Shown here piece by piece: positions 8,205 through 18,092 of a stretch of 64,000 bases of DNA. Made by a program: the position numbers and the translations under genes. The first letter of the stretch is position 1; each line of letters begins with the position of its first letter. The notes below the pieces were generated by a model. That model did no database searches, was not told the DNA's origin, and saw only the letters and a program-made list of their open reading frames with translations. The stretch is from Actinomycetes bacterium (GTDB taxonomy: Bacteria; Actinomycetota; Acidimicrobiia; Acidimicrobiales; Palsa-688), in contig JAKBAM010000004.1 of assembly GCA_021809105.1 (NCBI GenBank), positions 94,337 to 158,336 on the forward strand. Reading direction: 5' to 3'.

Positions 8205-9699
8205 CATGCTTCCCTGATCCATGCGCGTTCTTGGCGGGGCCGGGCGGCGCGCCGACAGGGACTCCACCCCCGGTGATGGCCACCAGGGGGGCCATTGCCA
8301 GCTGGTACTGCGGGTTGGTCAGACGACCCGAAGCCAACATTCCGGCGAGTGCAGTCTCGGCAGCTGCCGCGGCCGCCGGGCGCAGCGTTGGGGACAACGA
8401 CGCCACTTGCTGCAGGAGAGCAGCCGCCTGAGGGTCGGCGCCGTCGCTGCTGGCCAACTTGACAGCCGCTGCCTCGAGAGCCGCAGCCTGCGGGTCCGAG
8501 GCGGACGCAGCCACCGACGACGTCGTGGTGGTGGTGGCGGCGGCGGGTGTCGTCGCGGGGCCAGTGGCAGTCGACGCCGTGGTGCCTGGAGATCGCGCCG
8601 TGGCCGGCGAGCGGGTGCTCGCGGGCGCACCCTTTTGGCTCCCAGTCAGCGCCGCCACGCCAACCGCGACGGCGAACAAGGAAGCAGCGGCCAGCAGGGC
8701 GGTTCGGCGCCGATCACGCCGGTACCAGGCGGTGACGGCAGATCGCCCCGCTTGCACCAACGCCGTCGGTGCCGAGCCGGCCCGCCGCGCCAGCAGCTCA
8801 GTAGGGGCGGCTGAGACGTCCAGCCGCTCGGTCGAGGCCGAGGCCGGGTCCGCGAGTCGGGATGGCGCGCCCGCTGCTCGCAGGGCTGCAGCCATCTCCT
8901 CGGCGTCGCCGAAGCGGGCATCGGGGTCGACGGCCATCGCTCGGGCCACTGCCGATACCAGGGACGGGGAGAGATCAGGGCGTAGCCGCCCCAGCGCGGG
9001 CGGTTGCCCATGGCGGGCAGCATAGGCAACCGATACGGGCGAGTCCCCTGTGAACGGCTTGCGGCCGGCAAGGGCCTCGTACAGGACGACGCCTAGTGCG
9101 TACAGGTCGCCACGGGCCGACGCGGGCTTACCGTCGATGCGCTCGGGCGGCAAATAGGCGGCGGTCCCGACGACCAGACCAGTAGCCGTGAGGTCTGCAT
9201 CGGCGTCGATGTCGGCCAGCTTGGCTATCCCGAAGTCCGCCACCTTGGCCCGGTCATCTGGTGTGATCAGGATATTGCCGGGCTTGATGTCGCGATGGGT
9301 GAGCCCCACGGAATGGGCGGCGCCGAGGGCGTCGAGCACATCGGTGGCAACGTGGAGGACCCAGTCCGCAGCGAGCGGCCCGCCCTGCATGTAGTCCGCC
9401 AGAGTGGTGCCGGGGAGGCGCTCCATCACGATGTAGGCAATATCCCCGTCCGTTCCGCTGTCGTAGATCGCCACCACATGAGGGTGCGTAAGCCGCGCAG
9501 CGGCCCGTGCCTCCCGCTCGAAGCGGATCCGGCCCTCTGGGCCGAGCGCCGAGTCACCCCCGAGCACCTTGACTGCCACGGCCCGCTCCAGGCGGGTGTC
9601 GACGCCGTCGTAGACCGCAGCCATGGCTCCCCGTCCGAGCAGTCGACCGAGCCGGTAGCGGCCCCCTAGAACCCGGTCACCGTCTGTGAGTGCCGTCAC
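8197..9699 (-). CDS. Serine/threonine protein kinase, single-pass membrane type
   Basis: A 500-residue Hanks-type kinase. Gly-rich loop GRLLGRGAMAAVYDG, catalytic Lys about 44 (VAVKVL), HRDIKPGN at 135-142 and DFG at 155-157 are all intact; the activation segment ends in GTAAYLPPERIDG. After the kinase domain and a juxtamembrane linker there is one membrane segment (LLAAASLFAVAVGVAAL) and an outer Ala/Thr/Ser-rich stalk, with no PASTA repeats. It would phosphorylate cytosolic targets in response to an unknown outside cue. The GTG start has TAGGA seven bases upstream. The stop overlaps the PHP gene start. Confidence 0.93.
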   Translation of the reverse strand: MTALTDGDRVLGGRYRLGRLLGRGAMAAVYDGVDTRLERAVAVKVLGGDSALGPEGRIRFEREARAAARLTHPHVVAIYDSGTDGDIAYIVMERLPGTTLADYMQGGPLAADWVLHVATDVLDALGAAHSVGLTHRDIKPGNILITPDDRAKVADFGIAKLADIDADADLTATGLVVGTAAYLPPERIDGKPASARGDLYALGVVLYEALAGRKPFTGDSPVSVAYAARHGQPPALGRLRPDLSPSLVSAVARAMAVDPDARFGDAEEMAAALRAAGAPSRLADPASASTERLDVSAAPTELLARRAGSAPTALVQAGRSAVTAWYRRDRRRTALLAAASLFAVAVGVAALTGSQKGAPASTRSPATARSPGTTASTATGPATTPAAATTTTTSSVAASASDPQAAALEAAAVKLASSDGADPQAAALLQQVASLSPTLRPAAAAAAETALAGMLASGRLTNPQYQLAMAPLVAITGGGVPVGAPPGPAKNAHGSGKHDG

Positions 9700-9782
9700 C
9701 AGCGAGTCCTACCCACATAGTCCGCCTTGGTGTCCAGTCCCGTTCAGGTGCAGAGATGCCGGTCACGGGACACAATGCTGGC

Positions 9783-10373
9783 ATGTCCTGTGCCGGCGTC
9801 GTGCTCACGGGCGGGGCCAGCACCCGCATGGGCCAGGACAAGGCCACGATGGTCCTCGACGGCGCGAGCGCCACGCTGGCCCGGCGCACAGCTCGCCTCT
9901 TGCTACAGCACACCTCTCCCTGCGTGGAGCTGGGTCCCGGCGCCTCGGGCTTGCCCGAGGTTCGAGATTCCGGGGGCGGTCCCCTCCTCGCGTTGGCCGG
10001 CGCCGCAAGGCTGTGGGAATCGCTGCCCGCCGACGGGCACGTCGTGGTGGTGGCCACCGACCTGCCTCGACTCACCGGAGGATTGCTCGCATGGCTCGCC
10101 TCTCACCCGGCTGCCGGTCCGGTAGTGCCCCTCGACCGGGGACGGCGCCAACCGCTGTGCGCCCGCTACCCCGTCGCCGACCTGCGCCGGACTCCAGCTG
10201 CGGTAGCCGCCGGTGTCACCGCCCTCCGGGTTTGGCTGGCCGGTCTCGAGGTGCACGAGGCCCCTCGGGCGGAGTGGGGGCCGGCCGCCGGGGATCTGCG
10301 GGCCCTGCGGGACGCAGACACGCCTTCCGACCTCGCTGCGCTCGGCGCGGCGGGCGGGAGAACGGAGTGCTGA
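9783..10373 (+). CDS. mobA: Molybdenum cofactor guanylyltransferase
   Basis: A 196-residue nucleotidyltransferase-fold protein. The GTP-binding loop is VVLTGGASTRMGQDKATM and the metal-binding aspartate is in VVVATDLPRL. MobA attaches GMP to molybdopterin to make the bis-MGD cofactor of the formate dehydrogenase/nitrate reductase family. Start MSCAGVVL fits the family; longer in-frame readings begin inside the divergent kinase promoter region. The gene runs into fdhD with a seven-base overlap, which supports the MobA assignment over a generic nucleotidyltransferase because FdhD serves the same cofactor class. It is somewhat short and divergent. Confidence 0.8.
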   Translation: MSCAGVVLTGGASTRMGQDKATMVLDGASATLARRTARLLLQHTSPCVELGPGASGLPEVRDSGGGPLLALAGAARLWESLPADGHVVVVATDLPRLTGGLLAWLASHPAAGPVVPLDRGRRQPLCARYPVADLRRTPAAVAAGVTALRVWLAGLEVHEAPRAEWGPAAGDLRALRDADTPSDLAALGAAGGRTEC

Positions 10374-11200
10374 GCCGCCCAGAACCCCCGGTCACCTCGG
10401 TGCGGGTCACCGCCGTACGGCCTGGGCGCCACCTCGAGCTCCCAGAGCACCTGGCGACCGAAGAGCCGCTGGAGATCCGGGCAGCCGGCCCACGCCAGGG
10501 ACCATCGGCCGTGGCGGTGACCATGCGGACGCCGGGACACGACTTCGAACTGGCTGCGGGGTTCTTGGTCACCGAGGGCCTCGTCGGCCCGACAGGCATC
10601 GCCGCGGTCGGCTACTGCGCCACCGCCGAGCCTGAGCAACGCTGGAACACCGTCACCGTGTCGCTCCGGCACCCCTGGGTGCCACCGCCGGAGAGAAGGT
10701 TCCTCACCACGTCGTCGTGCGGCGTGTGCGGCAAGGCCAGCATCGACCAAGTCGAGCTGTCCTGCCCGGTGCTGCGACCGTCGGGGACCATCGACGCGTC
10801 GATGCTGGTATCCCTGCCCGACAGGCTGAGGAGGCACCAACGAGTGTTCGACCGGACCGGCGGTCTCCATGCCGCCGGCGTGTTCGGCATGGGCGGGGAC
10901 GTCGTGGTCGTCCACGAGGACGTCGGCCGCCACAACGCCGTCGACAAGGTCATCGGCGACCTGGTGCTTCGCCCTCGCACCGGTGGCGACGAGCGGGCGC
11001 TGGTGCTCTCCGGGCGCGTCAGCTTCGAGATCGTCCAGAAAGCCGCCATTGCCGGTCTCGGACTCGTGGTCGCCGTCTCGGCGCCAACCAGCCTGGCCGT
11101 CAGCGCGGCAACTCGGCTCGGGGTTACCCTCGCGGGGTTCGTGCGAGGCGGTCGATGCAATCTGTACAGCCACCCGGAGCGAGTCGCTCTCGACCGCTAG
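10367..11200 (+). CDS. fdhD: Sulfurtransferase FdhD for formate dehydrogenase maturation
   Basis: A 277-residue FdhD. The two functional cysteines are in SSCGVCGK (Cys118 and Cys121), matching the pair that passes sulfur from the cysteine desulfurase to Mo-bis-MGD. Further family blocks are TPGHDFELAAGFLVTEG, HEDVGRHNAVDKVIG, LVLSGRVSFEIVQKAA and FVRGGRCNLYS. The GTG start overlaps the mobA end by seven bases, implying coupled translation. No formate dehydrogenase subunit lies in this window, so the client enzyme is encoded elsewhere. Confidence 0.96.
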   Translation: MLSRPEPPVTSVRVTAVRPGRHLELPEHLATEEPLEIRAAGPRQGPSAVAVTMRTPGHDFELAAGFLVTEGLVGPTGIAAVGYCATAEPEQRWNTVTVSLRHPWVPPPERRFLTTSSCGVCGKASIDQVELSCPVLRPSGTIDASMLVSLPDRLRRHQRVFDRTGGLHAAGVFGMGGDVVVVHEDVGRHNAVDKVIGDLVLRPRTGGDERALVLSGRVSFEIVQKAAIAGLGLVVAVSAPTSLAVSAATRLGVTLAGFVRGGRCNLYSHPERVALDR

Positions 11201-11220
11201 CGCACCGGGGTACCGCCGCC

Positions 11221-12462
11221 CTACTTCTGCTCGACCTTCGGTTCCTTCGGGAGGCCGAGGATGCGCTCAGCCACGATATTGCGCTGAATCTGCGCGGCTC
11301 CGCCCCAAATGCTCTCAGAACGGGCGAAGAAGAAGGTCGCTTGCAGGACGCTCGGCGCGTATCCGGGGCGAGGCGTGCTGCGGCCGATCCCCGGAACGAA
11401 GCTGTCCTCGCCGGAACCGCCGAGCACCTGCCCGGCCGGCCCCAGGATGTCGATGGCCAGATCGGTGATCCGCTGGTGGTACTCCGACCAGAACATCTTG
11501 TTGGTGGCGCTCAGCGCAGCTAGATCGGGATCCTTGCTCTTGTTGAGCACCCCGGTCAGCGAGCGAAAGCCGTTGATCTCCATGATCTTCACGGTGGACC
11601 AGGCGCGAGCCAGCTCTTGGCGCACCACGGCGTCCTCGTTCTTCCCATTGCCGCGGGCAAGGTCGATCACCGCCTCCAGCTCCTTTTGGAAACGCCGGTG
11701 CCCCGTGGTGGCGCTGGTTCCTCGCTCGAAGCCAAGAGTGGTCATCGCCACCTTCCACCCGTTGTTGACACCACCGACCACGTTGGCCTTCGGGCAGCGG
11801 GCATCGGTAAAAAACACCTCGTTGAACTCGGCCGACCCGCTGATCTGCGTGATCGGCCGGACGTCGACTCCAGCCTGGCGCATCGGCACGAGCAGGTAGG
11901 AGATACCTGCGTGCTTCGGCAGGTCTAGGTCCGTGCGGGCCAGGAGGAAGATGTAATCGGCATTCTGAGCCTGGCTGGTCCAGATCTTCTGCCCGTTGAT
12001 ACGCCACTCGTCGCCGTCCAACACCGCCGTCGTCTTGAGCGCAGCCAGGTCAGAGCCGGCATCGGGTTCGGAGAAGCCCTGGCACCAGCCGATCTGGCCT
12101 CGCATGATGCCGGGAAGGAACTCCCGCTTCTGCTCCTCGGTGCCCCACTGCAGGATGGTCGGACCTACCAGCGTGTCTCCGAAGAAGTCGGCTCGCAGGG
12201 GTGCCCCGGCCCGGGCAAATTCCTCGTTGAGCACAACCGCCTCCATGGTCGAGAGGCCCTTGCCGCCGTATTCCGCGGGCCAAGAGGCGCAGATCCAGCC
12301 ACCCTCAAACAGCGCCTTGTTCCACTCTTCCGACCACGAGGCACGCTCCTCGGGCAGCATCTCGAAACCCGGGGATCCCCACCCGAGCGGCAGGTGCTCC
12401 CCGAGCCAGCTCCGGATCTCGGCCCGGAACGCTTCGGCCTCGGGGGGGTAAGTCAGGTCCAT
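11221..12462 (-). CDS. Acyl-CoA dehydrogenase
   Basis: A 413-residue flavoprotein of the acyl-CoA dehydrogenase superfamily, transferring electrons from an acyl-CoA to FAD to form the 2-enoyl-CoA. Family blocks seen are WPAEYGGKGLSTMEAVVLNE, GFSEPDAGSDLAALKTTA (substrate/FAD loop), INGQKIWTSQAQNADY and the C-terminal SIWGGAAQIQRNIVAERILG. The GGAAQIQ where many homologues have GGTxEIQ is a variation at the usual catalytic-Glu region. The length and IQRNI..ERILGLP ending resemble actinobacterial FadE proteins of steroid/long-chain catabolism, but no substrate can be assigned. It is divergent from the alpha-mannosidase (55-base gap) and converges with fdhD. Confidence 0.92.
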   Translation of the reverse strand: MDLTYPPEAEAFRAEIRSWLGEHLPLGWGSPGFEMLPEERASWSEEWNKALFEGGWICASWPAEYGGKGLSTMEAVVLNEEFARAGAPLRADFFGDTLVGPTILQWGTEEQKREFLPGIMRGQIGWCQGFSEPDAGSDLAALKTTAVLDGDEWRINGQKIWTSQAQNADYIFLLARTDLDLPKHAGISYLLVPMRQAGVDVRPITQISGSAEFNEVFFTDARCPKANVVGGVNNGWKVAMTTLGFERGTSATTGHRRFQKELEAVIDLARGNGKNEDAVVRQELARAWSTVKIMEINGFRSLTGVLNKSKDPDLAALSATNKMFWSEYHQRITDLAIDILGPAGQVLGGSGEDSFVPGIGRSTPRPGYAPSVLQATFFFARSESIWGGAAQIQRNIVAERILGLPKEPKVEQK

Positions 12463-12517
12463 GGCCGCATGGTACGCGGCGCGAGCTCCTCCATCGGCCG
12501 CCGCCTACCCTGTGAGG

Positions 12518-15220
12518 ATGGCTCGCAAGGTTGCCGTCGTCGCCCATACGCACTGGGACCGCGAGTGGTACCTCTCCTTCCAATCGTTCCGCCACAGGCT
12601 CGTCGAGGTCCTAGACGAGCTGCTGCCACGGCTCGAGGCCGACCCGGGCGCTGGTACGTTCCTCCTCGACGGGCAGCTGGCGGTCGTCGATGACTACCTC
12701 GAGGTCCGCCCGGAGGCGGCCGCTGCTCTGGCCCGGCTCACCGCCTCCGGACGCCTGACCATCGGACCGTGGTATGTACTGATGGACGAGTTCCTCGTCT
12801 CGGCCGAGACAATCGTGCGCGACTTGCAGATGGGCCTGGCCGCGGCCGTTCGCTTCGGTGGGGCATCACCCGTCGGATACCTGCCCGACATGTTCGGCCA
12901 CGTTGGTCAGATGCCACAGATCCTTCGCCAAGCGGGAATCGACCATGCGGTGGTCTGGCGCGGCGTGCCGGCGGAAGTCGACCGGACGGCGTTTTGGTGG
13001 CGCTCTCCTGATGGCTCTACCGTCCGCGCCGAATATCTGCCGGTCGGCTACGCCATCGGCGCCCACCTACCGTCCGACCCCGGGGCCCTGATCCGGCGAC
13101 TGCGGGCCGAGGAGGCGGAGCTGGCACCTTTCCTGCGCTCGGAGCGCGACCCGATCCTCCTCATGAACGGGACGGATCACCAAGCCCCTCAGACCGGTCT
13201 GACCGAGCTGCTGGCGGCCGCCAACCGTCACCAAAAGGACTTCGACATACAGCAGGTCTCGCTGCCGGGCTACCTCGCCGTGGCGCCGACCGATGCCCTG
13301 CCGGAGTGGAGCGGGGAGCTGCGCTCGGGTGCACGCGCCAACCTTCTCATGGGCGTCGTCTCCAACCGGGTCGACGTCCGCGTAGCTGCGGCTCGGGCGG
13401 AGCTGGCTCTCGAAAGGCGAGCGGAGCCCCTCGCCGCGTTGTGGTGCTCCACCGACGCGTGGCCCGCTCGGCTGCTCGATTTGGCCTGGAGAGAGGTGGT
13501 TCGCAACGCCGCCCACGACTCGGTCTGTGGCTGCTCTGCCGACGAGGTCGGCACGGCGGTGCTGCACCGGTACTCCGAAGCCGAGGCCATCGGATCGGCA
13601 ATCGCCGCTGACGCGCTCGAAGCCGCGGCTGCGACTTTCAGAGCGGGCCCGGTCGTGCTCAACGCTGCAGCCCGGGCCCGCAGCGGCGTGATCGAGCTCA
13701 TCGTCCCTGGCTCGGAACCACCGCCGGGATCGCAGGTGCTCTGCGTGACTGGCGCAGGTGTCACGGAGAAGGCGGGGGCCGGACGAGACCTCGCAATGTT
13801 GCTCGCCGAGCTGACCACCGAAGGCTGGCTGCACGACGGGCGGCCGACCAGCGCGACGGTGAGGTTGACTGGTGAAGGAGTGGAGCTGGACCTCGTTTCG
13901 GACGCCGCCGCAGCACGGGCCCGCAGTCGGGGCGCCATCGACGGGCCGGGCACGCCGATCGGGCTTCGGTCTGTCGGGTCCCCCTCCAGCGCCTCGGTCA
14001 TGGCCGAGGCTTACGCCCAAGCGGGCGCCAATCGCGACCGTCCTCTGCGCGTGCGCGTCGATCGCCGTGCCTCCAACCGCGTCGCCGTCCGCGTCGGGCC
14101 AGTCCCCGGCTACGGGTGGGCGACCTGGAAGGCCGGACCGCCGGCTGGCGATCCCGTCGACGGCGGCTCGAACTGGCTGAGCAACGGGCTGATCCACGTT
14201 GCCGTCAGCCCCTCGGACGGCACGTTCTCCATCAACGGGCTGGCAGGGCTTGGTCGATTGGTCGACGACGGTGACGCTGGGGACACCTACAACTACTCGC
14301 CGCCCCTGGCCGACAACGTCGTCGACCGGCCCGAGTCAGTGGATGTCGAGTGCACCGAGTCTGGTCCCGTCCGAGGTCGACTCAGGGTGCTACGGCGCTA
14401 CCGGTGGCCGTCGGGCATCATCGAGGGCCGGCGCGTCGGAGCCGAGGACGTCGAGGTCATCACCTGGCTGGAGATCCGCTCGGGCGAGACTGCAGTACGG
14501 GTCCAGACGACCTTCGACAATCGGTGCCGCGACCATCGGCTTCGCGCCTGGTTCCCGCTCCCGTCACGAACGGATCACTCGCTGGCCGAGTGCGCGCTCG
14601 GGACGGTACGGCGCGGCCTGCAGGCGGAGGGCGGACAGGGAGAGCGGGCGCTGGCCACATACCCGGCCCGCCGATTCGTGAGCGCCGGTGGCCTCACCGT
14701 GACCCACGAGGGTGCCGCCGAGTACGAAGTGGTGGACAACGGCTGGTCATTGGCAGTGACCCTCCTCCGGGCGACCGGGATGCTGTCGCGCCCGGCCCTC
14801 GCCTACCGGCCCAACGCCGCAGGGCCACCACTGGTGGTCGAAGGACCCCAGATGGCCGGGCGGTTGACCAGTCGCTGCGCGGTGGCCCTCGGCGTCACGG
14901 ATCCCTACGCTTTCGCCGACGACGCTTGGATTCCGCTGGACGTGGTGACCGGCACCGGGGAGGGTGACGGGACCGGCGACCGCGGCATGGCCGAGACCGG
15001 CACTCGGCTGGAGATAACCGGGGCCGAGGTGTCGGCGTTGAGGTATCACGACGGCGGCCTCGAAGTGCGGGTGTTCAACCCGTCGGATGACACCACCGAG
15101 GTCGCGATACCCCGCCGGAGAGGCTGGTTGGTGGATCTGCGGGGTCACCCCATCGAAGCCTGGGAAGGCTCGTTCGTGCTCCGGGCGTGGGGCATGGCCA
15201 CTGCGCGGCTCGATCTCTGA
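12518..15220 (+). CDS. Glycoside hydrolase family 38 alpha-mannosidase
   Basis: A 900-residue GH38 enzyme. The zinc-binding motif HTHWDREWY is at residues 10-18, the likely catalytic nucleophile is Asp124 in GYLPDMFGHVGQMPQI, and a third zinc/active-site block is NGTDHQAP (217-224). The C-terminal two thirds have the GH38 beta-sandwich domains (ETAVRVQTTFDNRCRDHRLR, then a C-terminal beta domain with EVRVFNPSDD). No signal peptide, so it probably acts in the cytosol on mannosides or mannosylglycerate-type substrates taken up or made by the cell. Start MARKVAVVAH puts the zinc motif at the very N-terminus, as in the family. Confidence 0.93.
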   Translation: MARKVAVVAHTHWDREWYLSFQSFRHRLVEVLDELLPRLEADPGAGTFLLDGQLAVVDDYLEVRPEAAAALARLTASGRLTIGPWYVLMDEFLVSAETIVRDLQMGLAAAVRFGGASPVGYLPDMFGHVGQMPQILRQAGIDHAVVWRGVPAEVDRTAFWWRSPDGSTVRAEYLPVGYAIGAHLPSDPGALIRRLRAEEAELAPFLRSERDPILLMNGTDHQAPQTGLTELLAAANRHQKDFDIQQVSLPGYLAVAPTDALPEWSGELRSGARANLLMGVVSNRVDVRVAAARAELALERRAEPLAALWCSTDAWPARLLDLAWREVVRNAAHDSVCGCSADEVGTAVLHRYSEAEAIGSAIAADALEAAAATFRAGPVVLNAAARARSGVIELIVPGSEPPPGSQVLCVTGAGVTEKAGAGRDLAMLLAELTTEGWLHDGRPTSATVRLTGEGVELDLVSDAAAARARSRGAIDGPGTPIGLRSVGSPSSASVMAEAYAQAGANRDRPLRVRVDRRASNRVAVRVGPVPGYGWATWKAGPPAGDPVDGGSNWLSNGLIHVAVSPSDGTFSINGLAGLGRLVDDGDAGDTYNYSPPLADNVVDRPESVDVECTESGPVRGRLRVLRRYRWPSGIIEGRRVGAEDVEVITWLEIRSGETAVRVQTTFDNRCRDHRLRAWFPLPSRTDHSLAECALGTVRRGLQAEGGQGERALATYPARRFVSAGGLTVTHEGAAEYEVVDNGWSLAVTLLRATGMLSRPALAYRPNAAGPPLVVEGPQMAGRLTSRCAVALGVTDPYAFADDAWIPLDVVTGTGEGDGTGDRGMAETGTRLEITGAEVSALRYHDGGLEVRVFNPSDDTTEVAIPRRRGWLVDLRGHPIEAWEGSFVLRAWGMATARLDL

Positions 15221-15278
15221 CAGCCCCGCCACCGTGCGCCATACGCCAGCTCAGCTTGGCTGGTTGGTCTACGAGCGT

Positions 15279-16193
15279 CTAGTAGCCGTGGTGCACATCG
15301 ACGACACCCTCCAGCGTCTTGCCCGCGGCGAAGAGCCGAACGTTGTTGGTTATACGCCGCGCCAGCAGCGGCTCGACCATGTCCTGGGTGTCAGCGGTGT
15401 GGGGGGTCACGATGCAGTTGGCTCGGTTCCACAGGGGGTGCCCATCGGGCAGCGGTTCCGGGTCGGTCACGTCCAGCGCGGCACCGCCGATGGTGCCACC
15501 GTCGAGCGCCGCCACCAAGGCGGCGGTGTCCACGTGCGCTCCCCGGGCCACGTTGACCAGCCAAGCCGACGGACTCATGGCTGCCAGCTGTGGGGCAGCG
15601 ATCACATGGCGGGTCTCGGGCGTGAGCGCCAGCGCCAGGAAGACCACCAGCGCCGGGGGCAACACGTCGTCGAGCCTGTCGAGCCCAACAGTGGCGGCCG
15701 CGGCGGCTACCGGATCAGGGCGGCGACGCACAACCGTGGCGCGCACTCTCCAGGGGGCTAGGAGGCGCAGGAGCTCATCTGTGATGCCGCCGGCACCCAG
15801 CACCACGACTTCGGCATCGTAGAGGGAAACTCCTTCGGGACGACCCCAGGAGGTGGCGCGGATCCTGCTGGGGAGCACCCGAAGCCCGGACAGGGCCAAC
15901 ATCAACGCGTGCTCGGCCACCGGTTCGGCGTAGGCGCCCTTGGCCGAAGTCCACAGCGCAGCGGCACCGAACAGGCCAGCTTGATGCACCCTCTCCACAC
16001 CGGCCATCGGCAGCTGCACCCATCGAGGGCCGGTGCGGGCCAGCACGCCACGCAGCCCGTCGATCTTGCGATGGTCCACCCACACGAGCGCGTCAGCCGG
16101 ACCGTCGGCGCGGGCCACTCGCCCTCCCCCCGCCTCGACCGCCTCGGTGGCGAAATTGGGCTGCGTGGGGCCGACGGCCACGGTGGGGGTCAT
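15279..16193 (-). CDS. D-isomer-specific 2-hydroxyacid dehydrogenase family protein
   Basis: A 304-residue NAD(P)-dependent dehydrogenase. The nucleotide-binding loop is VVVLGAGGITDELLRLL, a GxGG variant of GxGxxG. The substrate Arg region is LVNVARGAHVDT, and the catalytic His is in IVTPHTADT, with LDVTDPEPLPDGHPLW between them as in the family. The N-terminal catalytic domain is shorter than in D-lactate or phosphoglycerate dehydrogenase. It probably reduces a 2-keto acid or glyoxylate-like substrate. The start is uncertain between 16193 (MTPTVAVG) and 16202 (MRPMTPTV); neither has a clear ribosome site. Confidence 0.85.
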   Translation of the reverse strand: MTPTVAVGPTQPNFATEAVEAGGGRVARADGPADALVWVDHRKIDGLRGVLARTGPRWVQLPMAGVERVHQAGLFGAAALWTSAKGAYAEPVAEHALMLALSGLRVLPSRIRATSWGRPEGVSLYDAEVVVLGAGGITDELLRLLAPWRVRATVVRRRPDPVAAAAATVGLDRLDDVLPPALVVFLALALTPETRHVIAAPQLAAMSPSAWLVNVARGAHVDTAALVAALDGGTIGGAALDVTDPEPLPDGHPLWNRANCIVTPHTADTQDMVEPLLARRITNNVRLFAAGKTLEGVVDVHHGY

Positions 16194-16263
16194 CGGTCGC
16201 ATGCTAGGCAGTGCTAAGACGACCCGTGCCGTGCGGCTCCGCCCTTGAAGCGCCGGGGCCGGG

Positions 16264-18000
16264 CTACATGCGCTCGGGGGCCTCGATGCCGAGCAGTGCC
16301 AACCCGTGAGCGAGGACCGCGGCGGTGTGGGCACAAAGCTCCAGCCTGCTGTCTCTCGTCTCCTCGGTGGCTGCCCGGAGGACCGGGCAATTCTCGAAGA
16401 AGCAGGTGAAATCGCCAGCCAGATCGAACAGGTACGTGCACAGCTTGTGGGGGCTCCATGTCTCCAGCGCGCCCTGGATTGCGGCTTCGTAGCCGAGGAG
16501 CCTCCGGGCCAGAGCCCGCTCGGCTGGTCCGTCCAGCGTGACGGGCACCCGCCCCGACCCGTACGCGGACCGGTCGATGCCACCGCGCCGGAAGATCGAC
16601 CGGATCCGGGCGACGGCGTACTGGAGGTAGGGGGCGGTGTTGCCCTCCATGGCGAGAAGGCGATCCCAGTCGAAGACGTACTCACGGGCCCGGTCGGTCG
16701 ACAGGTCCCCGTACTTGAGAGCCCCCACTCCCACCGCCTGCGCCACTCCAGCCTGCTCGTCGGCGCTCAGACCAGGGCTTTTCTCCTGCACCTTGCCCGC
16801 GGCCCGGGACACGGCCTCCTCCACGAGCTCGATCAGCTTGACGGCTTCTCCGGCTCGGGAACGGAAGATCTTGCCGTCCGGACCCAGCATGTTGCCAATT
16901 GACACGTGCACCGCGTCCGCCCCATCGGGGATCCACCCAGCCTGACGCCCGACCGCGAAGCACATGGCGAAGTGCTGGCGCTGCGGGGCTCCGACGACGT
17001 AGAGGGCCCGGTCGGCACGGAGCCGCCCGAAGCGATCCTTGAGGGCGGCCAGGTCGGTGGTGGCGTAGCCGAAGCCTCCGTCGGACTTCTGCACGATCAG
17101 AGGCAGCGGCTCGCCGCCGCGCCCGGCGAAACCGGGGGGGAAAACACAGCGAGCCCCTTCACTGTCCACCAGCAACCCTGCCGCCTCGAGCTCCGCGACG
17201 ACGCCTGGGAGAAGGTCGTTGTAAAAGCTCTCCCCGACCACGTCCTCGGGGGTCAGCAGCACCCCGAGGCGGTGATAGACCTCACTGAAGTACCGCATGC
17301 TCTCATCGACGAGGATCCGCCACAGCCGAAGCGTCTCGGGGTCTCCCGACTGGAGGAGCACGACCCGGCGGCGAGCGCGCTCTTTGAGCTCGTCGGAGGC
17401 ATCGAAAACGGCTCGGGCCTGGCGGTAGAAGCCGTCGAGATCCCCTACCGACAGCTCTCGGGCACCCAGCTCCTCGCCTATGTCGACCAGGTGCTCGATG
17501 AGCATCCCGAAGGGCGTGCCCCAGTCGCCGATGTGGTTCTCCCGGACGACGTGGTGGCCGGCGAAGGCTGCCAACCGGCAGAGGGCGTCGCCCACGATCG
17601 TGGTCCGGACGTGGCCGGCGTGCAACTCCTTGGCCACATTGGGAGCCGAGTAGTCCACCACGACGGTCCACGGAACCTCGACCGAGTCGACCCCGAGGCG
17701 GGGGTCCGACGCCGCTGCGGCCAGTGAGGCCGCGAGGAACCCTCGCTCCAGTGTCAGGTTGATAAACCCCTTGCGGTGGACCTCGGCCACCGCCACACCC
17801 TGAAGGTCGACGGAAGCCAGCACATGAGCGGCCAGCTCTGCCGGTGGCTGGCCCATCTGCTTGGCCAGAGAAAGGGCGCCGTTGGCCTGGAAATCAGTTC
17901 CTGCCTGGCTGGAAGGGCGCAGGACCGGATCCCAGCCGGGCGCGACCGTGTCGAAGCCGACCTGGAGGCGGGTGGCAAGTGCAGCATGTAGTCCGGCCAT
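16264..18000 (-). CDS. argS: Arginyl-tRNA synthetase
   Basis: A 578-residue class I synthetase. The HIGH motif is HAGH at 127-130 in SAPNVAKELHAGHVRTTIVG, and the arginine-binding ENHIGDWGTPFGMLIEHL block is clear. The KMSKS equivalent is the degenerate DGKIFRSR, as is usual in ArgRS. The C-terminal DALR anticodon-binding domain ends with LALLGIEAPERM. The enzyme charges tRNA-Arg. It is followed on the same strand by the hydroxyacid dehydrogenase (about 70 bases) and is divergent from the ABC ATPase gene. Confidence 0.97.
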   Translation of the reverse strand: MAGLHAALATRLQVGFDTVAPGWDPVLRPSSQAGTDFQANGALSLAKQMGQPPAELAAHVLASVDLQGVAVAEVHRKGFINLTLERGFLAASLAAAASDPRLGVDSVEVPWTVVVDYSAPNVAKELHAGHVRTTIVGDALCRLAAFAGHHVVRENHIGDWGTPFGMLIEHLVDIGEELGARELSVGDLDGFYRQARAVFDASDELKERARRRVVLLQSGDPETLRLWRILVDESMRYFSEVYHRLGVLLTPEDVVGESFYNDLLPGVVAELEAAGLLVDSEGARCVFPPGFAGRGGEPLPLIVQKSDGGFGYATTDLAALKDRFGRLRADRALYVVGAPQRQHFAMCFAVGRQAGWIPDGADAVHVSIGNMLGPDGKIFRSRAGEAVKLIELVEEAVSRAAGKVQEKSPGLSADEQAGVAQAVGVGALKYGDLSTDRAREYVFDWDRLLAMEGNTAPYLQYAVARIRSIFRRGGIDRSAYGSGRVPVTLDGPAERALARRLLGYEAAIQGALETWSPHKLCTYLFDLAGDFTCFFENCPVLRAATEETRDSRLELCAHTAAVLAHGLALLGIEAPERM

Positions 18001-18092
18001 GCCCTCATGGTGGCGTCAACTCGGGGGGGAAGGCGAACCGGTCGGGCCACAGCAGGTGTCCCAGCGCCCCCACCGGTAGGGTGCCCGCCGTC

